Assembly (NCBI RefSeq): GCF_051900535.1
Contig: NZ_JBHZGI010000001.1
Coordinates: forward strand, 558,001 to 622,000
Direction: 5' to 3'
Source of the DNA: Frateuria_A sp051900535
GTDB taxonomy: Bacteria > Pseudomonadota > Gammaproteobacteria > Xanthomonadales > Rhodanobacteraceae
Length of the DNA stretch: 64,000 bases
Shown: in pieces, positions 54,942 to 64,000 of the stretch
Numbering within the stretch: position 1 is the first letter of the stretch
Layout of the letters: each line of letters begins with the position of its first letter
Made by a program: the position numbers and the translations under genes
The notes under the pieces: model-generated
Database searches by the model: none
What the model was told of the DNA's origin: nothing
The model's input: the letters and a program-made list of their open reading frames with translations, nothing else

Positions 54942-55436
54942 TTATCGCACGCCGGCCTTGCCGCTCCTGAAGCCGAACAGGATCAGCAGCACCGCGCCGA
55001 CCGAGATGCCGCAGTCGGCCACGTTGAACACCGGATAGCTCCACTGCTGGTAGTAGACCTGGATGAAGTCGGTCACCTGCGCCGCATGCAGCCGATCGAT
55101 CAGATTGCCAAGCGCGCCGCCGACGATCAGGGCCAATGGGAGCGCCGTGCGCCAGTCGCGGCGTGCGGTGCGCGCCAGCCATACGACCAGTGCGCCACTG
55201 ATCATCAGCGCCAGCACGACGAAGAACCAGCGCTGCCAGCCGTCGCCCTGCGCAAGGAAGCTGAAGGCAGCGCCCGTATTGAACGCCAGCGTCCAGTTGA
55301 GGAAACCCGGGATCACCGGATGTGGCATGCCGGCCGGCTGCAGGGCGTGCAGCGCCCATATCTTGGTGACCTGGTCGAGGCCGATGACCAGCAGGGAAAG
55401 AAGCAGCCACGGCAAGGCGTTGGGTTTGGGATGCAT
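54942..55436 (-). CDS. lspA: Lipoprotein signal peptidase
   Basis: 164 residues with four membrane helices (about 9-28, 66-84, 92-109 and 132-154). Catalytic aspartates are in GGALGNLIDRL and FNVADCGISVG; FNTGAAFSFLA is the third conserved box. It removes signal peptides from diacylated prolipoproteins at the inner membrane and so processes proteins such as the RND adaptor in this window. Follows ileS after a 128-base gap holding a repeat. Confidence 0.96.
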   Translation of the reverse strand: MHPKPNALPWLLLSLLVIGLDQVTKIWALHALQPAGMPHPVIPGFLNWTLAFNTGAAFSFLAQGDGWQRWFFVVLALMISGALVVWLARTARRDWRTALPLALIVGGALGNLIDRLHAAQVTDFIQVYYQQWSYPVFNVADCGISVGAVLLILFGFRSGKAGVR

Positions 55437-55465
55437 GTGCCAGTCCAGAGCGAGTTATCCAACAC

Positions 55466-55553
55466 CGTTCGTCCTGAGCGCAGCGGAGGCGAAGGGCCAG
55501 CTTTTTGGCGGCCCTTCGAGTCCGGCACCACGAGCCTACGCTCAGGGTGAACG
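55466..55553. repeat. Palindromic repeat, family D (CGTTCGTCCTGAGCG)
   Basis: CGTTCGTCCTGAGCGCAGCG at the left and CTACGCTCAGGGTGAACG at the right, with GAAGGGCC/GGCCCTTC inner arms. It resembles a widespread proteobacterial intergenic repeat and lies between lspA and ileS. Confidence 0.7.
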
Positions 55554-55564
55554 TCTTTTTCCGA

Positions 55565-58426
55565 TCAGAACCAGCGGCGCGTCTCGCCCTGCCCCGCCAC
55601 GTTTTCGACGCAGCGGCCGCACAGCTCCGGATGGTCCGGGTGGCTGCCGACGTCGGAACGACGGTGCCAGCAGCGTACGCATTTGGCCGCGTCGCTCGCC
55701 GTGGCCGACACCCAGGCTTCGCCGCCGGCCAGTTCCACCTTCGCGGCCTCGTCGGGGCGCGGGGCCAACGGCGCCAGCGAAGCGTCGGACGTGATGAAGA
55801 AGAAACGCAGCTCGTCCCGTGCGGCCGCATACCGCTCGACTAGGGCCGGATCGGCCTGGATCGCAAGGTTCGCCTCAAGCGACGCACCGATCTTGCCATC
55901 CTTGCGCATGCTCTCCAGGACCCGTGCGCCGGTTTCGCGGATCGCCAGCAGGTCGGCCCACCAACCGCGCTGTGCGGGCGACCCCTGCGTCGCGGCCAGC
56001 CCGTCGTACCAGGTCTCGAACAACACGCTCTGGCCACGCTCGCCGGGCAATTGCTGCCAGATCTCTTCGGCGGTGAAGGCCAGGATCGGCGCCAGCCAGC
56101 GCACCAGGGCCTCGGCGATGCGGAACATCGCGCTCTGCGCGCTGCGCCGTCCGTGGCTGTCGGTCGGCATGGTGTAGAGCCGGTCCTTGGTGATGTCCAG
56201 GTACAACGCGCCCATCTCGTTGGTGCAGAAGTTCTGCACGCGGGCGACCACGTCAGGAAAGTCGTAGCGCTCGTAGGCAGCGATCACCGCCTGCTGCACG
56301 TCGCACGCCTGCTGCACCGCCCACTGGTCCAACGGCAGCGTCTGCTCCACCGGCAGCAGATGCGTGGCCGGGTCGAAGCCGTCCAGGTTGCCGAGCAGGA
56401 ACCGCGCGGTGTTGCGGATGCGCCGGTAGCTGTCGGAGACGCGCTTGAGGATTTCGTCGGAGACGGTCATCTCGTTGCGGTAGTCGGCCGAGGCCACCCA
56501 CAGGCGCAGCACGTCGGCGCCGAGCGTGTCCATCACCTTCTGCGGCGCGACCACGTTGCCCAGCGATTTGGACATCTTGCGGCCGGACGCGTCGACCGTG
56601 AAGCCGTGCGTCAGCACTTCGTCGTACGGCGCGCGGCCGTGGATCGCCGAGGAAGTGAGCAAGGACGACTGGAACCAGCCGCGATGCTGGTCCGAGCCTT
56701 CCAGATACATCACCTTGTATTGCGCCGCATCGCCCTGCTGCAGTTCCGGCCGCTGGCCGATCACGCAGAAATGGGTGACGCCCGAATCGAACCACACGTC
56801 GAGGATGTCGGTGACCTTTTCGTAGTCGCCGGCCGCCTCGCCGAGCAGTTCAGCCGCGTCCAGCTCGTACCACGCGTCGACACCGCCCTGCTCGATCTTC
56901 TTCGCCACCTGCTCCAGCAACGCGACCGAATCGGGATGTGGCTCCTGCGTAGCCTTGTGCACGAACAACGCGATCGGCACGCCCCAGGTGCGCTGGCGGC
57001 TGATGCACCAATCGGGGCGTCCCGCCACCATGCCGGCGATGCGCTCCTCGCCCCAGGTCGGCACCCAGCGCACGTCCTTGATCGCCCTGAGCGCGGTGGC
57101 GCGCAGGTCCGCCTGTTCCATGCCGATGAACCACTGCGGCGTGGCGCGGAAGATCACCGGCGTCTTGTGGCGCCAGCAGTTGGGGTAGCTGTGTTCGATC
57201 TTCGCGTGCGCCAGCAGCACACCCCGGCCGCGCAGCAGTTCGACGATGGCGTCGTTGGCCTTCCAGATGTGCATGCCCGCCAGCGAAAGGTCACCCGCCA
57301 CCGGCACGTCCTCGCGGTAGGCTCCGCGCGGACCGACGTAGTTGAGCGTTCCCAGGCCGTTCTCGCGACCGACGATGAAGTCCTCCATGCCATGGTCAGG
57401 CGCGGTATGCACGGCGCCTGTACCGTCCTCGGCGGAGACGTGCTCGCCCAGCAGGACAGGGACTTCGCGCGGGTAGAACGGATGGTGCAGATTGAGACCG
57501 TCGAGATCCGTGCCCTTGGCGTGACCGAGCACCTTCGGAGAGTCGACGCCGTAGCGCTTGAGGGCCGGCTCGACCAGCGCGCTGGCGATCACGAGCAGCA
57601 CCCGCCGCCCATCGCGCACGGGCCCTTCGACCAGGGCGTATTCCAGCTCCGCACCCAGCGCGACCGCCTGGCTGGACGGCAACGTCCACGGCGTGGTGGT
57701 CCAGATCGGCACGGACACGATTGCGTCACCCGCATCGGCGCCGAACCTGTCCGCCAATGCCTTCGAATCGACCGCGTCGTAAGCCACGTCCACGGCGGGC
57801 GACTGCTTGTCGCCGTACTCGATCTCCGCCTCGGCCAGCGCCGAGCCGCAGTCGAAGCACCAATACACCGGCTTGGCGCCGCGCACCACGTGGCCATTGG
57901 CGACGATGCGCGCCAGCGCGCGCAGCATGTCGGCCTCGTAACGGAAGTCCATCGTCTTGTACGGATGCGACCAGTCGCCCAGCACGCCAAGCCGCTTGAA
58001 GTCGGCGCGCTGCGCGTCGACCTGTTCCTGCGCGTACTCGCGGCACTTCTGGCGGAACGCGCGCGCGTCGAGCTTCTCGCCCGGCTTGCCGTGCTTCTTC
58101 TCCACCGCGATCTCGATGGGAAGTCCGTGGCAGTCCCAGCCAGGCACGTACGGCGAGCGGTAGCCGGCCAGCAGCTTCGACTTGACCACCATGTCCTTGA
58201 GAATCTTGTTGACCGCGTGGCCGATGTGGATCGCGCCGTTGGCGTAGGGCGGGCCGTCGTGCAGCACGAACGCCTTGTCTCGACCGGCCACCTTCTGCTG
58301 GATCTGCACGTAGCGGCCGGCCTTTTCCCACTCGGCCAGCCACTGCGGCTCGCGCTTGGGCAGGTCGCCGCGCATCGGGAAATCCGTCTGCGGCAGGTTG
58401 ATCGTGCTCTTGTAGTCGTGCGTCAT
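55565..58426 (-). CDS. ileS: Isoleucyl-tRNA synthetase
   Basis: 953 residues, class Ia. Cytoplasmic charging of tRNA-Ile with editing of valine. The HIGH-type motif is in GAIHIGHAVNKILKDMVVKS (about residue 70), the KMSKS loop is SGRKMSKSLGNVVAPQ (about 617), and the editing domain lies between (about 200-400, with WTTTPWTLPSSQAV). The C-terminal zinc finger has four cysteines, CVRCWHRRSD..CGRCVENVAG (about 918-945). Second gene of the ribF-ileS-lspA-ispH run. Confidence 0.97.
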   Translation of the reverse strand: MTHDYKSTINLPQTDFPMRGDLPKREPQWLAEWEKAGRYVQIQQKVAGRDKAFVLHDGPPYANGAIHIGHAVNKILKDMVVKSKLLAGYRSPYVPGWDCHGLPIEIAVEKKHGKPGEKLDARAFRQKCREYAQEQVDAQRADFKRLGVLGDWSHPYKTMDFRYEADMLRALARIVANGHVVRGAKPVYWCFDCGSALAEAEIEYGDKQSPAVDVAYDAVDSKALADRFGADAGDAIVSVPIWTTTPWTLPSSQAVALGAELEYALVEGPVRDGRRVLLVIASALVEPALKRYGVDSPKVLGHAKGTDLDGLNLHHPFYPREVPVLLGEHVSAEDGTGAVHTAPDHGMEDFIVGRENGLGTLNYVGPRGAYREDVPVAGDLSLAGMHIWKANDAIVELLRGRGVLLAHAKIEHSYPNCWRHKTPVIFRATPQWFIGMEQADLRATALRAIKDVRWVPTWGEERIAGMVAGRPDWCISRQRTWGVPIALFVHKATQEPHPDSVALLEQVAKKIEQGGVDAWYELDAAELLGEAAGDYEKVTDILDVWFDSGVTHFCVIGQRPELQQGDAAQYKVMYLEGSDQHRGWFQSSLLTSSAIHGRAPYDEVLTHGFTVDASGRKMSKSLGNVVAPQKVMDTLGADVLRLWVASADYRNEMTVSDEILKRVSDSYRRIRNTARFLLGNLDGFDPATHLLPVEQTLPLDQWAVQQACDVQQAVIAAYERYDFPDVVARVQNFCTNEMGALYLDITKDRLYTMPTDSHGRRSAQSAMFRIAEALVRWLAPILAFTAEEIWQQLPGERGQSVLFETWYDGLAATQGSPAQRGWWADLLAIRETGARVLESMRKDGKIGASLEANLAIQADPALVERYAAARDELRFFFITSDASLAPLAPRPDEAAKVELAGGEAWVSATASDAAKCVRCWHRRSDVGSHPDHPELCGRCVENVAGQGETRRWF

Positions 58427-58592
58427 GTAGGGCTGTCCGTGGGGCGACGCCGGAAAGGCGCGATACGCGCCGGCGAACCGTTGAAAATAGTGGAAATTGC
58501 TGCGTTGCGGTAGAGGAAGTCTCGCAGGGGGCTTACCTGTGCGCCACCGGCGGCGCGGGCATACCGCCGTCGCCGCCAGGTGCGCTCTACAT

Positions 58593-59546
58593 TCAGGCTT
58601 CCGCCAAACGCGGATTCATGCCCAGCAGCTCGCGCGCCTGGCGCGCGTCCTCGTGCATCTGCACCGTCAGCGACTCCAGGCCGTCGAACTTCTGCTCCTC
58701 GCGCAGCTTGGCGACGAACTCGACCGCCATGCGCCGGCCATAAAGATCGCCCTCGAAGTCGAACAGGCACACCTCCAGTACCGGCTGCGCAACCTCGTTG
58801 ACCGTCGGCCGCAGCCCGAGCGATGCCACGCCCGGCCAGCTGCACGGGGCCTCGCCGAGCCCGACGCGCACCGCGAAAATGCCCTGGATGGGGCTGACCC
58901 GACCACGCAAGTGGATGTTGGCCGTGGGAAAGCCCAGCGTTCGGCCCAGCTGGTTGCCGCGCTCGACCCGCCCATCGATCACGAACGGCCGGCCGAGCAG
59001 TGGCGTGGCGCCGGCGAACTCGCCGGCCGCGAGCAGCGCCCGCACGCGCGTGGCCGACACACGTGCACCGTCGAGCAGGACCGGTGGCATCACGCGCGTG
59101 GTGAACCCCAGCTCCGCGCCCATGCGCTCGAGCATGGCCACGTCGCCTGTGCGCTTGTGACCGAAGCGAAAATCCTCGCCGACCCAGACTTCCCGCGCCG
59201 CCAGCCGATCGATCAGTACGCGCCGCACGAAATCCCCGGCGGGCATGGCAGTCAACGCCGCGTTGAAACGCAGCATCAGTGCCTGCGCCATCCCCGCGGC
59301 CGCGAAACCCTTGAGTTTTTCGCGCACGCTGGAGAGCCGCGGAACCGGCTCGGGCGAGAAGTACGCCCGCGGCAGGGGTTCGAAACTGACCACCGCCGGC
59401 TGCGCCCGCAGTGCGGCGGCGCGGATGTGCACCTCGGCCAGCAGGGCCTGGTGCCCCCGATGCAGTCCGTCGAAGGCGCCAATGGCCACCACGCTGCCCT
59501 CGGGGGCCAGGCAGGGGCCCGCAAGGTCCCGGGAAAGTCTTGTCAT
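58593..59546 (-). CDS. ribF: Bifunctional riboflavin kinase / FAD synthetase
   Basis: 317 residues. The N-terminal nucleotidyltransferase half (about 1-180) begins VVAIGAFDGLHRGHQALL, the HxGH adenylylation motif. The C-terminal kinase half (about 185-315) carries GRTLGFPTANIHL and VSLGLRPTVNE-like boxes. It turns riboflavin into FMN and FAD. ATG 59546; a longer frame upstream is non-coding. Lies between murJ and ileS on one strand, the order seen in many Gammaproteobacteria. Confidence 0.96.
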   Translation of the reverse strand: MTRLSRDLAGPCLAPEGSVVAIGAFDGLHRGHQALLAEVHIRAAALRAQPAVVSFEPLPRAYFSPEPVPRLSSVREKLKGFAAAGMAQALMLRFNAALTAMPAGDFVRRVLIDRLAAREVWVGEDFRFGHKRTGDVAMLERMGAELGFTTRVMPPVLLDGARVSATRVRALLAAGEFAGATPLLGRPFVIDGRVERGNQLGRTLGFPTANIHLRGRVSPIQGIFAVRVGLGEAPCSWPGVASLGLRPTVNEVAQPVLEVCLFDFEGDLYGRRMAVEFVAKLREEQKFDGLESLTVQMHEDARQARELLGMNPRLAEA

Positions 59547-59619
59547 CCGGCCAGTATAAGCGGACGCCTGTGGCGGACTGTTCACGCGCTGCCGGAGCGT
59601 CCCGGGCGCCCCACTGGCA

Positions 59620-61227
59620 TCAGACCCCACGCAATTCGCGCAAGCGGAAACCCATGGCAAACAGCGCCACGACGTAGGTGATCCCGCCCGCCCCCACCAG
59701 CACGGCCAGGTGCCAGACGCGCGTGAAGGTCGATACCGAGGTCCAGTCCTGCCACAGCCAGCGCCCGAGCAACAGCACGGCCACCATCGCGGCGCACGCC
59801 ACCGCCAGCCGCAGGAAATGCCGCGTCCAGCCGTGTTGGCGTTCGTAGACCCCGGCCTGCTTGAGCCAACGCCACAAAAGACCCAGGTTGATGTAGCTGG
59901 CCAGCGCGCTGGCCATGCCCAACGCCATGTGCAGGCCCGGCACTTCGGCCAGCGCCTGCAGCCAGGGCGCCTGCTTCTGCGCCGGGGTGGCCCACAGTGC
60001 GAACAGCACCGCCACGAACAGCACGTTCAACGCCATGTTGGCGATGAGCGACGCCACGCCGGCTCGCACGGGCGTGCGCGTGTCCTGCCTCGCGTAGAAC
60101 GCCGGCAACAGTACCTTGACCAGCGCGAAGGCCGGCAACCCGAAACTCAATGCGGTGATCGACAGCGTGGCCATCCGGGTATCGAACGCATCGAATCGGC
60201 CATGCTGGAACAACGTCGCCACCAGTGGCTCGGCCAGCAACATCAGGCCGAACATGGCCGGCACCGCGATCAGCAGCGTCGTGCGCAGGCCCCAGTCCAG
60301 CGCATGCGAGAAGCCGGTGCGGTCGGTGGTGACGTGATGACGCGACAGCGAGGGCAGGATCACCGTGCCCAGCGCCACGCCGAACACGCCCAGCGGCAGT
60401 TCCAGGAACCGGTCCGCCTGCGATAGCCAGCTTTGCGAGCCGGCAATCAGCAGCGAGGCGATCACGGTGTCCAGCAACAGGTTGATCTGCGCCACCGAGG
60501 AACCGAACAGCGTCGGCACCATCAGCCGCATGATCCGGCGCACCTGCGGATGGCTCCAGCCCCAGCGCGGCAGTGACAGCAGGTCCAGTCCGCGCAGCGC
60601 CGGCAACTGGAACAGCAACTGGAGGATGCCGGCGGCCAGGATCGCCCAGCCCAACGCAAGGATCGGCGTTTCCAGCCACTTCGACAGCCACAGCGCACCG
60701 GCGATCATGCACAGGTTGAGGATCACCGGCGTCAGTGCCGGCAACCCGAAACGGTGGAAACTGTTGAGCGCGCCACCGGACAGCGCGGTCAGCGACACGA
60801 ACAGCAGGAACGGGAAGGTCAGCCGCAGCAGTTCCACGGTGAGGGCGAACTTCTTCGGTTCGTCCAGCGCACCGGGCGAGAACAGCATGGTGACCTCGGG
60901 TGCGAAGATCAGCCCGATCGCCGTGACCACCAGCAACACGCCACCCAGCGTACCCGACACCCGCGCCATCAACTCCTTGAGATCGGCGTGGCTCCCCTTC
61001 TCCTTCACCTCCGTGAACACGGGCACGAACGCTGTGGAGAAGGAACCCTCGGCGAACAACCGGCGCATGAAATTGGGAATGCGGAAGGCCACCCAGAAGG
61101 CATCGGTGGCCGCGTTCGCGCCGAACGCCGAGTTGATCGCCATGTCGCGCACCAGGCCGAGCACGCGGGAGATCATGGTCATGCTGCTGAAGGACAGCAG
61201 CCCGCGGAACATGCTGGGGGATTTCAT
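59620..61227 (-). CDS. murJ: Lipid II flippase MurJ
   Basis: 535 residues with 14 membrane helices. It begins MFRGLLSFSSMTMISRVLGLV; RDMAINSAFGANAATDAFWVAF is the MVF signature near residue 35. It exports lipid II to the periplasm for cell-wall growth. Arginines in the cavity helices (RIPNFMRRLFAEGSFS) are conserved. First gene of murJ-ribF-ileS-lspA-ispH and divergent from rpsT, with 244 bases between starts. Confidence 0.96.
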   Translation of the reverse strand: MKSPSMFRGLLSFSSMTMISRVLGLVRDMAINSAFGANAATDAFWVAFRIPNFMRRLFAEGSFSTAFVPVFTEVKEKGSHADLKELMARVSGTLGGVLLVVTAIGLIFAPEVTMLFSPGALDEPKKFALTVELLRLTFPFLLFVSLTALSGGALNSFHRFGLPALTPVILNLCMIAGALWLSKWLETPILALGWAILAAGILQLLFQLPALRGLDLLSLPRWGWSHPQVRRIMRLMVPTLFGSSVAQINLLLDTVIASLLIAGSQSWLSQADRFLELPLGVFGVALGTVILPSLSRHHVTTDRTGFSHALDWGLRTTLLIAVPAMFGLMLLAEPLVATLFQHGRFDAFDTRMATLSITALSFGLPAFALVKVLLPAFYARQDTRTPVRAGVASLIANMALNVLFVAVLFALWATPAQKQAPWLQALAEVPGLHMALGMASALASYINLGLLWRWLKQAGVYERQHGWTRHFLRLAVACAAMVAVLLLGRWLWQDWTSVSTFTRVWHLAVLVGAGGITYVVALFAMGFRLRELRGV

Positions 61228-61326
61228 GCGTGGAACGGAACCTGGCGCGGCCAAAGGCCTAGTGTGACAGCCCGCCGGGGCGCGCCGGTAGCCTCGATAT
61301 GGCGACAAGGGGAAATGGAGTCGTTC

Positions 61327-61355
61327 GCAGGAACGCACCTGTGCGCGACCGCGGC
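61327..61355. repeat. REP-like palindrome, family A (half copy)
   Basis: GCAGGAACGCACCTGTGCGC followed by GACCGCGG: one arm of the family-A element in the murJ/rpsT gap, without a good inverted partner. Confidence 0.5.
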
Positions 61356-61400
61356 CCGCATGAGGCGTGCATGCCCACGCGGTCGAGACCGCCTAAACAG

Positions 61401-61429
61401 TTGACCGGGCAGCGCATTGCCCGCATAAT
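61401..61429 (+). promoter_or_regulatory. Sigma-70 promoter of rpsT
   Basis: TTGACC (61401-61406), 17-bp spacer, CATAAT (61424-61429); leader of about 36 bases to the TTG start. Confidence 0.75.
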
Positions 61430-61471
61430 TGCCCGTCTTTTTCCAACCCAAGCCTTCTCTGGAGTTCTACC

Positions 61472-61735
61472 TTGGCCAACATCAAGTCCGCGAAGAAGCG
61501 CGCGCGCCAGTCCGAGCAGCGCCGCCTGCGCAACGTCAGCGCCCGTTCCATGGTGCGCACCGCCCTGAAGAAGGTCGTCAAGGCCATCGAGGCGAAGGAC
61601 AAGGCCGCCGCCGTGGAAGCCTTCGCCGCCGCCCAGCCGGTCATGGACCGCTACGCCGCGCGCGGTCTCATCCACAAGAACAAGGCTGCTCGTCACAAGA
61701 GCCGTCTCAACGCGAAGATTCACGAGCTGGCGTAA
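61472..61735 (+). CDS. rpsT: Ribosomal protein S20
   Basis: 87 residues, small and very basic, with the S20 start MANIKSAKKRARQSEQRRLR and end KAARHKSRLNAKIHELA. Component of the 30S subunit bound to 16S rRNA. It begins at TTG with GGAG eight bases upstream; a UUG start is also used by E. coli rpsT, where it is part of translational autoregulation. Followed by a terminator. Confidence 0.97.
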   Translation: MANIKSAKKRARQSEQRRLRNVSARSMVRTALKKVVKAIEAKDKAAAVEAFAAAQPVMDRYAARGLIHKNKAARHKSRLNAKIHELA

Positions 61736-61765
61736 GCCGGCCTCGCGTATCCAAGGGTTGAAGGG

Positions 61766-61789
61766 AAGGCCGGCGCAAGCCGGCCTTTT
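61766..61789 (+). terminator. Terminator of rpsT
   Basis: AAGGCCGGC-GCAA-GCCGGCCTTTT: nine-base stem plus short T tract, 30 bases past the stop. Confidence 0.85.
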
Positions 61790-61842
61790 CGTATGCTCGT
61801 AAGAAAAGCAGGCAGCCACCCGGCCGTGTCCCTGCTCCCGGG

Positions 61843-62883
61843 TCAGGAGAAGCTGGTCGTGTACACGCTGGGCGAGGCGAACAGGCCGTCCTGCTTCTTC
61901 GCATCGCACACGGCGTAGGTAAACCCGCGCTGGATCGCGTGCGCGCCTACGGCACCGTCGCGTCGCAGCGCAAGGAAGCCCACCTGCATTTCCTTCGCCG
62001 CGTCCGGACGCTTCCTGACTATGCGCCGCACCGCCTCCTCGCAGGCTTCCTGTGGGCTGCGCCCCTGGCGCATCAGCTCGACCACCAGGAAGCTGCCCGC
62101 ATTGCGGATGACCTCCTCGCCCACGCCCGTGGACGTGGCGCCACCCACCTCGCCGTCCACGTAGAGGCCCGCGCCGATGATCGGGCTGTCGCCGACACGA
62201 CCGTGCAGCTTCCACGCCATGCCACTGGTGGTGCAGGCGCCGGCCAGTCGCCCGTGCGCGTCTACGGCGAGCATGCCGATGGTGTCGTGATTGTCGTGTC
62301 CGCCAGGCAGGCTGCGGTGGTAATCGAGGTTCTCGCTGTTGGCCACCGGCTGGTATTTCGCCGTCTTCAGCCACTCGCGCCAGGCCTTTTCGGCCTCGGG
62401 CGTGAGCAAGTTTTCCTCGTGGAAACCCTGCTCCCGGGCGAACTGCAGCGCGCCATCGCCGACCAGCAGCACGTGCGGCGTGGCCTCCATCACCCGCCGC
62501 GCCACGCGGATCGGGTGAGCGATGCGTTCCAGGCATGCGACCGCGCCACAACGGCCGTCGCTGTCCATGATGCTGGCATCCAAGGTGACGTGGCCATCCC
62601 GATCCGGATAGCCGCCCTTGCCGACGCTGTGATTGGCCAGGTCCGACTCGGGCACCTGCGCGCCCTGCTCCACCGCGTCCAGCGCCTTGCCGCCGCGAGC
62701 AAGTACAGCCCAGGCCGCCCGGTTGGCGGGCACGCCGAAATCCCAGGTCGAGATCACGCGGGCTCCGTCGGTGCCCGGCAGCGCGCCCTTCGAGGGGGCT
62801 GCGGCGGCGGTCGCGAAGCGAGGCGCGGCAAGCGCACCGGCGGCCAACACGGAGGTCTTCAGGAATTCGCGGCGAGAGGGCAT
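61843..62883 (-). CDS. Tat-exported N4-glucosaminyl-asparaginase / isoaspartyl-peptidase family hydrolase
   Basis: 346 residues. The N-terminus SRREFLKTSVLAAG is a twin-arginine signal, so the folded enzyme goes to the periplasm. The Ntn hydrolase fold follows, cleaving itself before Thr201 in GGHDNHDTIGMLA, the new N-terminal nucleophile. TTSGMAWKLHGRVGDSPIIG and GATSTGVGEEVIR are the substrate-binding loops typical of aspartylglucosaminidase rather than plant-type asparaginase. It should release aspartate from modified asparagine or isoaspartyl peptides. Sits convergent to rpsT. Confidence 0.92.
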   Translation of the reverse strand: MPSRREFLKTSVLAAGALAAPRFATAAAAPSKGALPGTDGARVISTWDFGVPANRAAWAVLARGGKALDAVEQGAQVPESDLANHSVGKGGYPDRDGHVTLDASIMDSDGRCGAVACLERIAHPIRVARRVMEATPHVLLVGDGALQFAREQGFHEENLLTPEAEKAWREWLKTAKYQPVANSENLDYHRSLPGGHDNHDTIGMLAVDAHGRLAGACTTSGMAWKLHGRVGDSPIIGAGLYVDGEVGGATSTGVGEEVIRNAGSFLVVELMRQGRSPQEACEEAVRRIVRKRPDAAKEMQVGFLALRRDGAVGAHAIQRGFTYAVCDAKKQDGLFASPSVYTTSFS

Positions 62884-63079
62884 GGCAGAGACTCTTCGGA
62901 CAGAAGCTCCGCATGATGCGCGAATCGGACTGGGCAGGCGAACTTGAGGTTCCTGCAGGGCTTCTCAATCCGACCCGTGCCCCGTAACCGGGAAGGAACG
63001 CGCGGTGCTTCCTATCGAAACTGTCCCCCGTTCACGGGCACCGACAGGGCGGATGTGGAAAACCTCGCTAGAAGTTCGG

Positions 63080-64000
63080 CTACAGCTCGCCGCGCAGCCG
63101 CACGTCACCCGGTTGCATATCGACGCGCTCGTCGCGTACCTGGCGCTGTGACTCGAAGAATCGCTGCACCTGCTGGCAGACCGCCATGGTGTTGTCGCGC
63201 GCGATCGCCGACACCAGGAACCACGGCTCCTTCCATTCAAGCCGGGCCACGATGTCCTCGGCGATCGCCTGGCGCTCGTCCTCCGGCAGCACGTCGGCCT
63301 TGTTGAGCACCAGCCAGCGCGGACGCTCCAGCAGCTCGGGGTCGAACTTGGCCAGTTCCTCTTCGATCGCCCGCACCTGCTCGACCGGATCGGTGCCATC
63401 GATCGGCGCGATGTCCACCAGATGCAGCAGCAACCGGGTGCGCGAAACGTGGCGCAGGAACTGGATACCCAGCCCCGCACCCTCGGCGGCGCCCTCGATC
63501 AGGCCGGGAATGTCGGCGATCACGAAGCTCTGGTCGGTGCCCAGGCTGACCACGCCCAGGTTCGGATGAAGCGTGGTGAACGGGTAATCGGCCACCCGCG
63601 GCGTCGCTGCCGAAACGGCGCGGATGAAGGTCGACTTGCCGGCATTGGGGAAGCCCAGCAGGCCAACGTCCGCCAACAGCTTGAGCTCGAGCTTGAGCTC
63701 GCGCACCTCGCCAGGCGTGCCCGGCGTGGACTTGCGCGGCGCCCGGTTGACCGAGCTCTTGAAATGGATGTTGCCCAGCCCGCCCTTGCCACCCTCGGCC
63801 ACCAGCAGACGCTGGCCATGCTGGGTGAGATCGCCGATCACCTCATCGGTATCGACGTTGGTGACGACGGTGCCGACCGGCACGCGGATGGCGGTGTCTT
63901 CGCCGCCCTTGCCGTACATGTCCGAACCCATGCCGTTCTCGCCGCGCTGGGCCTTGAAGCTGCGCTGGTGGCGGAAGTCGATCAGCGTGTTGAGGCCCTC
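63080..64000 (-). CDS. obgE: GTPase ObgE/CgtA (5' end outside the window)
   Basis: The N-terminal part is cut by the right edge; the frame is open to 64000 (EGLNTLIDFRHQRSFKAQRG is the incoming Obg-fold end). The G domain has P-loop GFPNAGKSTF, switch-II DIPGLIEGAAEG, NKAD and SAI-type G5. The Obg beta fold is seen as GGEDTAIRVPVGT and GGKGGLGN. It works in 50S ribosome assembly and stress control. The C-terminus is short, ending DVRLRGEL. Upstream rplU-rpmA would be expected just outside. Confidence 0.95.
   Translation of the reverse strand, partial: EGLNTLIDFRHQRSFKAQRGENGMGSDMYGKGGEDTAIRVPVGTVVTNVDTDEVIGDLTQHGQRLLVAEGGKGGLGNIHFKSSVNRAPRKSTPGTPGEVRELKLELKLLADVGLLGFPNAGKSTFIRAVSAATPRVADYPFTTLHPNLGVVSLGTDQSFVIADIPGLIEGAAEGAGLGIQFLRHVSRTRLLLHLVDIAPIDGTDPVEQVRAIEEELAKFDPELLERPRWLVLNKADVLPEDERQAIAEDIVARLEWKEPWFLVSAIARDNTMAVCQQVQRFFESQRQVRDERVDMQPGDVRLRGEL

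Overview
This is a GC-rich gammaproteobacterial chromosome segment. Gene content points to the order Xanthomonadales (Lysobacterales), most likely Rhodanobacteraceae (Dyella/Rhodanobacter-like). The pointers are a methionine synthase split into two ORFs, a 180-kDa-class NAD-glutamate dehydrogenase, a fused E1 dehydrogenase, the folC-dedD-cvpA-purF and murJ-ribF-ileS-lspA-ispH blocks, and several short palindromic repeat families between genes. The placement is inferred from gene families and order, not from a database search. I see no prophage, insertion sequence or CRISPR array.

Layout. 1-4.0 kb: the end of an unrecognised gene, a DUF6165 gene, and hisS followed by an atypical histidine-ammonia-lyase homologue. 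4.2-5.7 kb: tRNA-Pro(CGG), a ferritin-like DUF455 gene and a glyoxalase-fold gene. 5.7-10.1 kb: the folC-dedD-cvpA-purF operon. 10.2-13.2 kb: a MerR regulator and a copper P1B-ATPase with twin YHS domains, behind a textbook MerR-type promoter. 13.3-18.4 kb: an FMN reductase, a 7TM-DISM diguanylate cyclase with a hairpin-rich leader, and a fused alpha/beta 2-oxoacid dehydrogenase E1. 18.5-25 kb: a tightly overlapped acetyltransferase-nucleotidyltransferase-GST operon, glutaryl-CoA dehydrogenase, a DMT transporter, a DUF1003 protein, a 5'-nucleotidase and NAD kinase. 25.2-30.1 kb: NAD-glutamate dehydrogenase. 30.6-36.4 kb: an RND efflux adaptor and pump, then an acyl-CoA dehydrogenase. 36.5-41.5 kb: an ArsR-methyltransferase fusion regulator followed by the two halves of MetH. 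41.7-53.6 kb: a LAB_N protein, tRNA-Val(CAC), a minor-pilin/PilY1 operon (pilV-W-X-Y1-E-DUF4124-fimT) and a TPR-GGDEF protein directly upstream of it. 53.8-64 kb: tRNA-Thr(CGT), then ispH, lspA, ileS, ribF and murJ, divergent rpsT, a Tat-exported asparaginase-like amidohydrolase and the 3' part of obgE.

Themes. Most of the window is core metabolism and translation. The accessory interest lies in four places: the methionine/SAM regulator-enzyme module, the copper module, two c-di-GMP enzymes (one beside the pilus-tip operon), and at least five families of intergenic palindromes. Those palindromes sit between genes and inside the split metH locus, and in one case supply a gene's stop codon. All three tRNAs carry a C at the wobble position.
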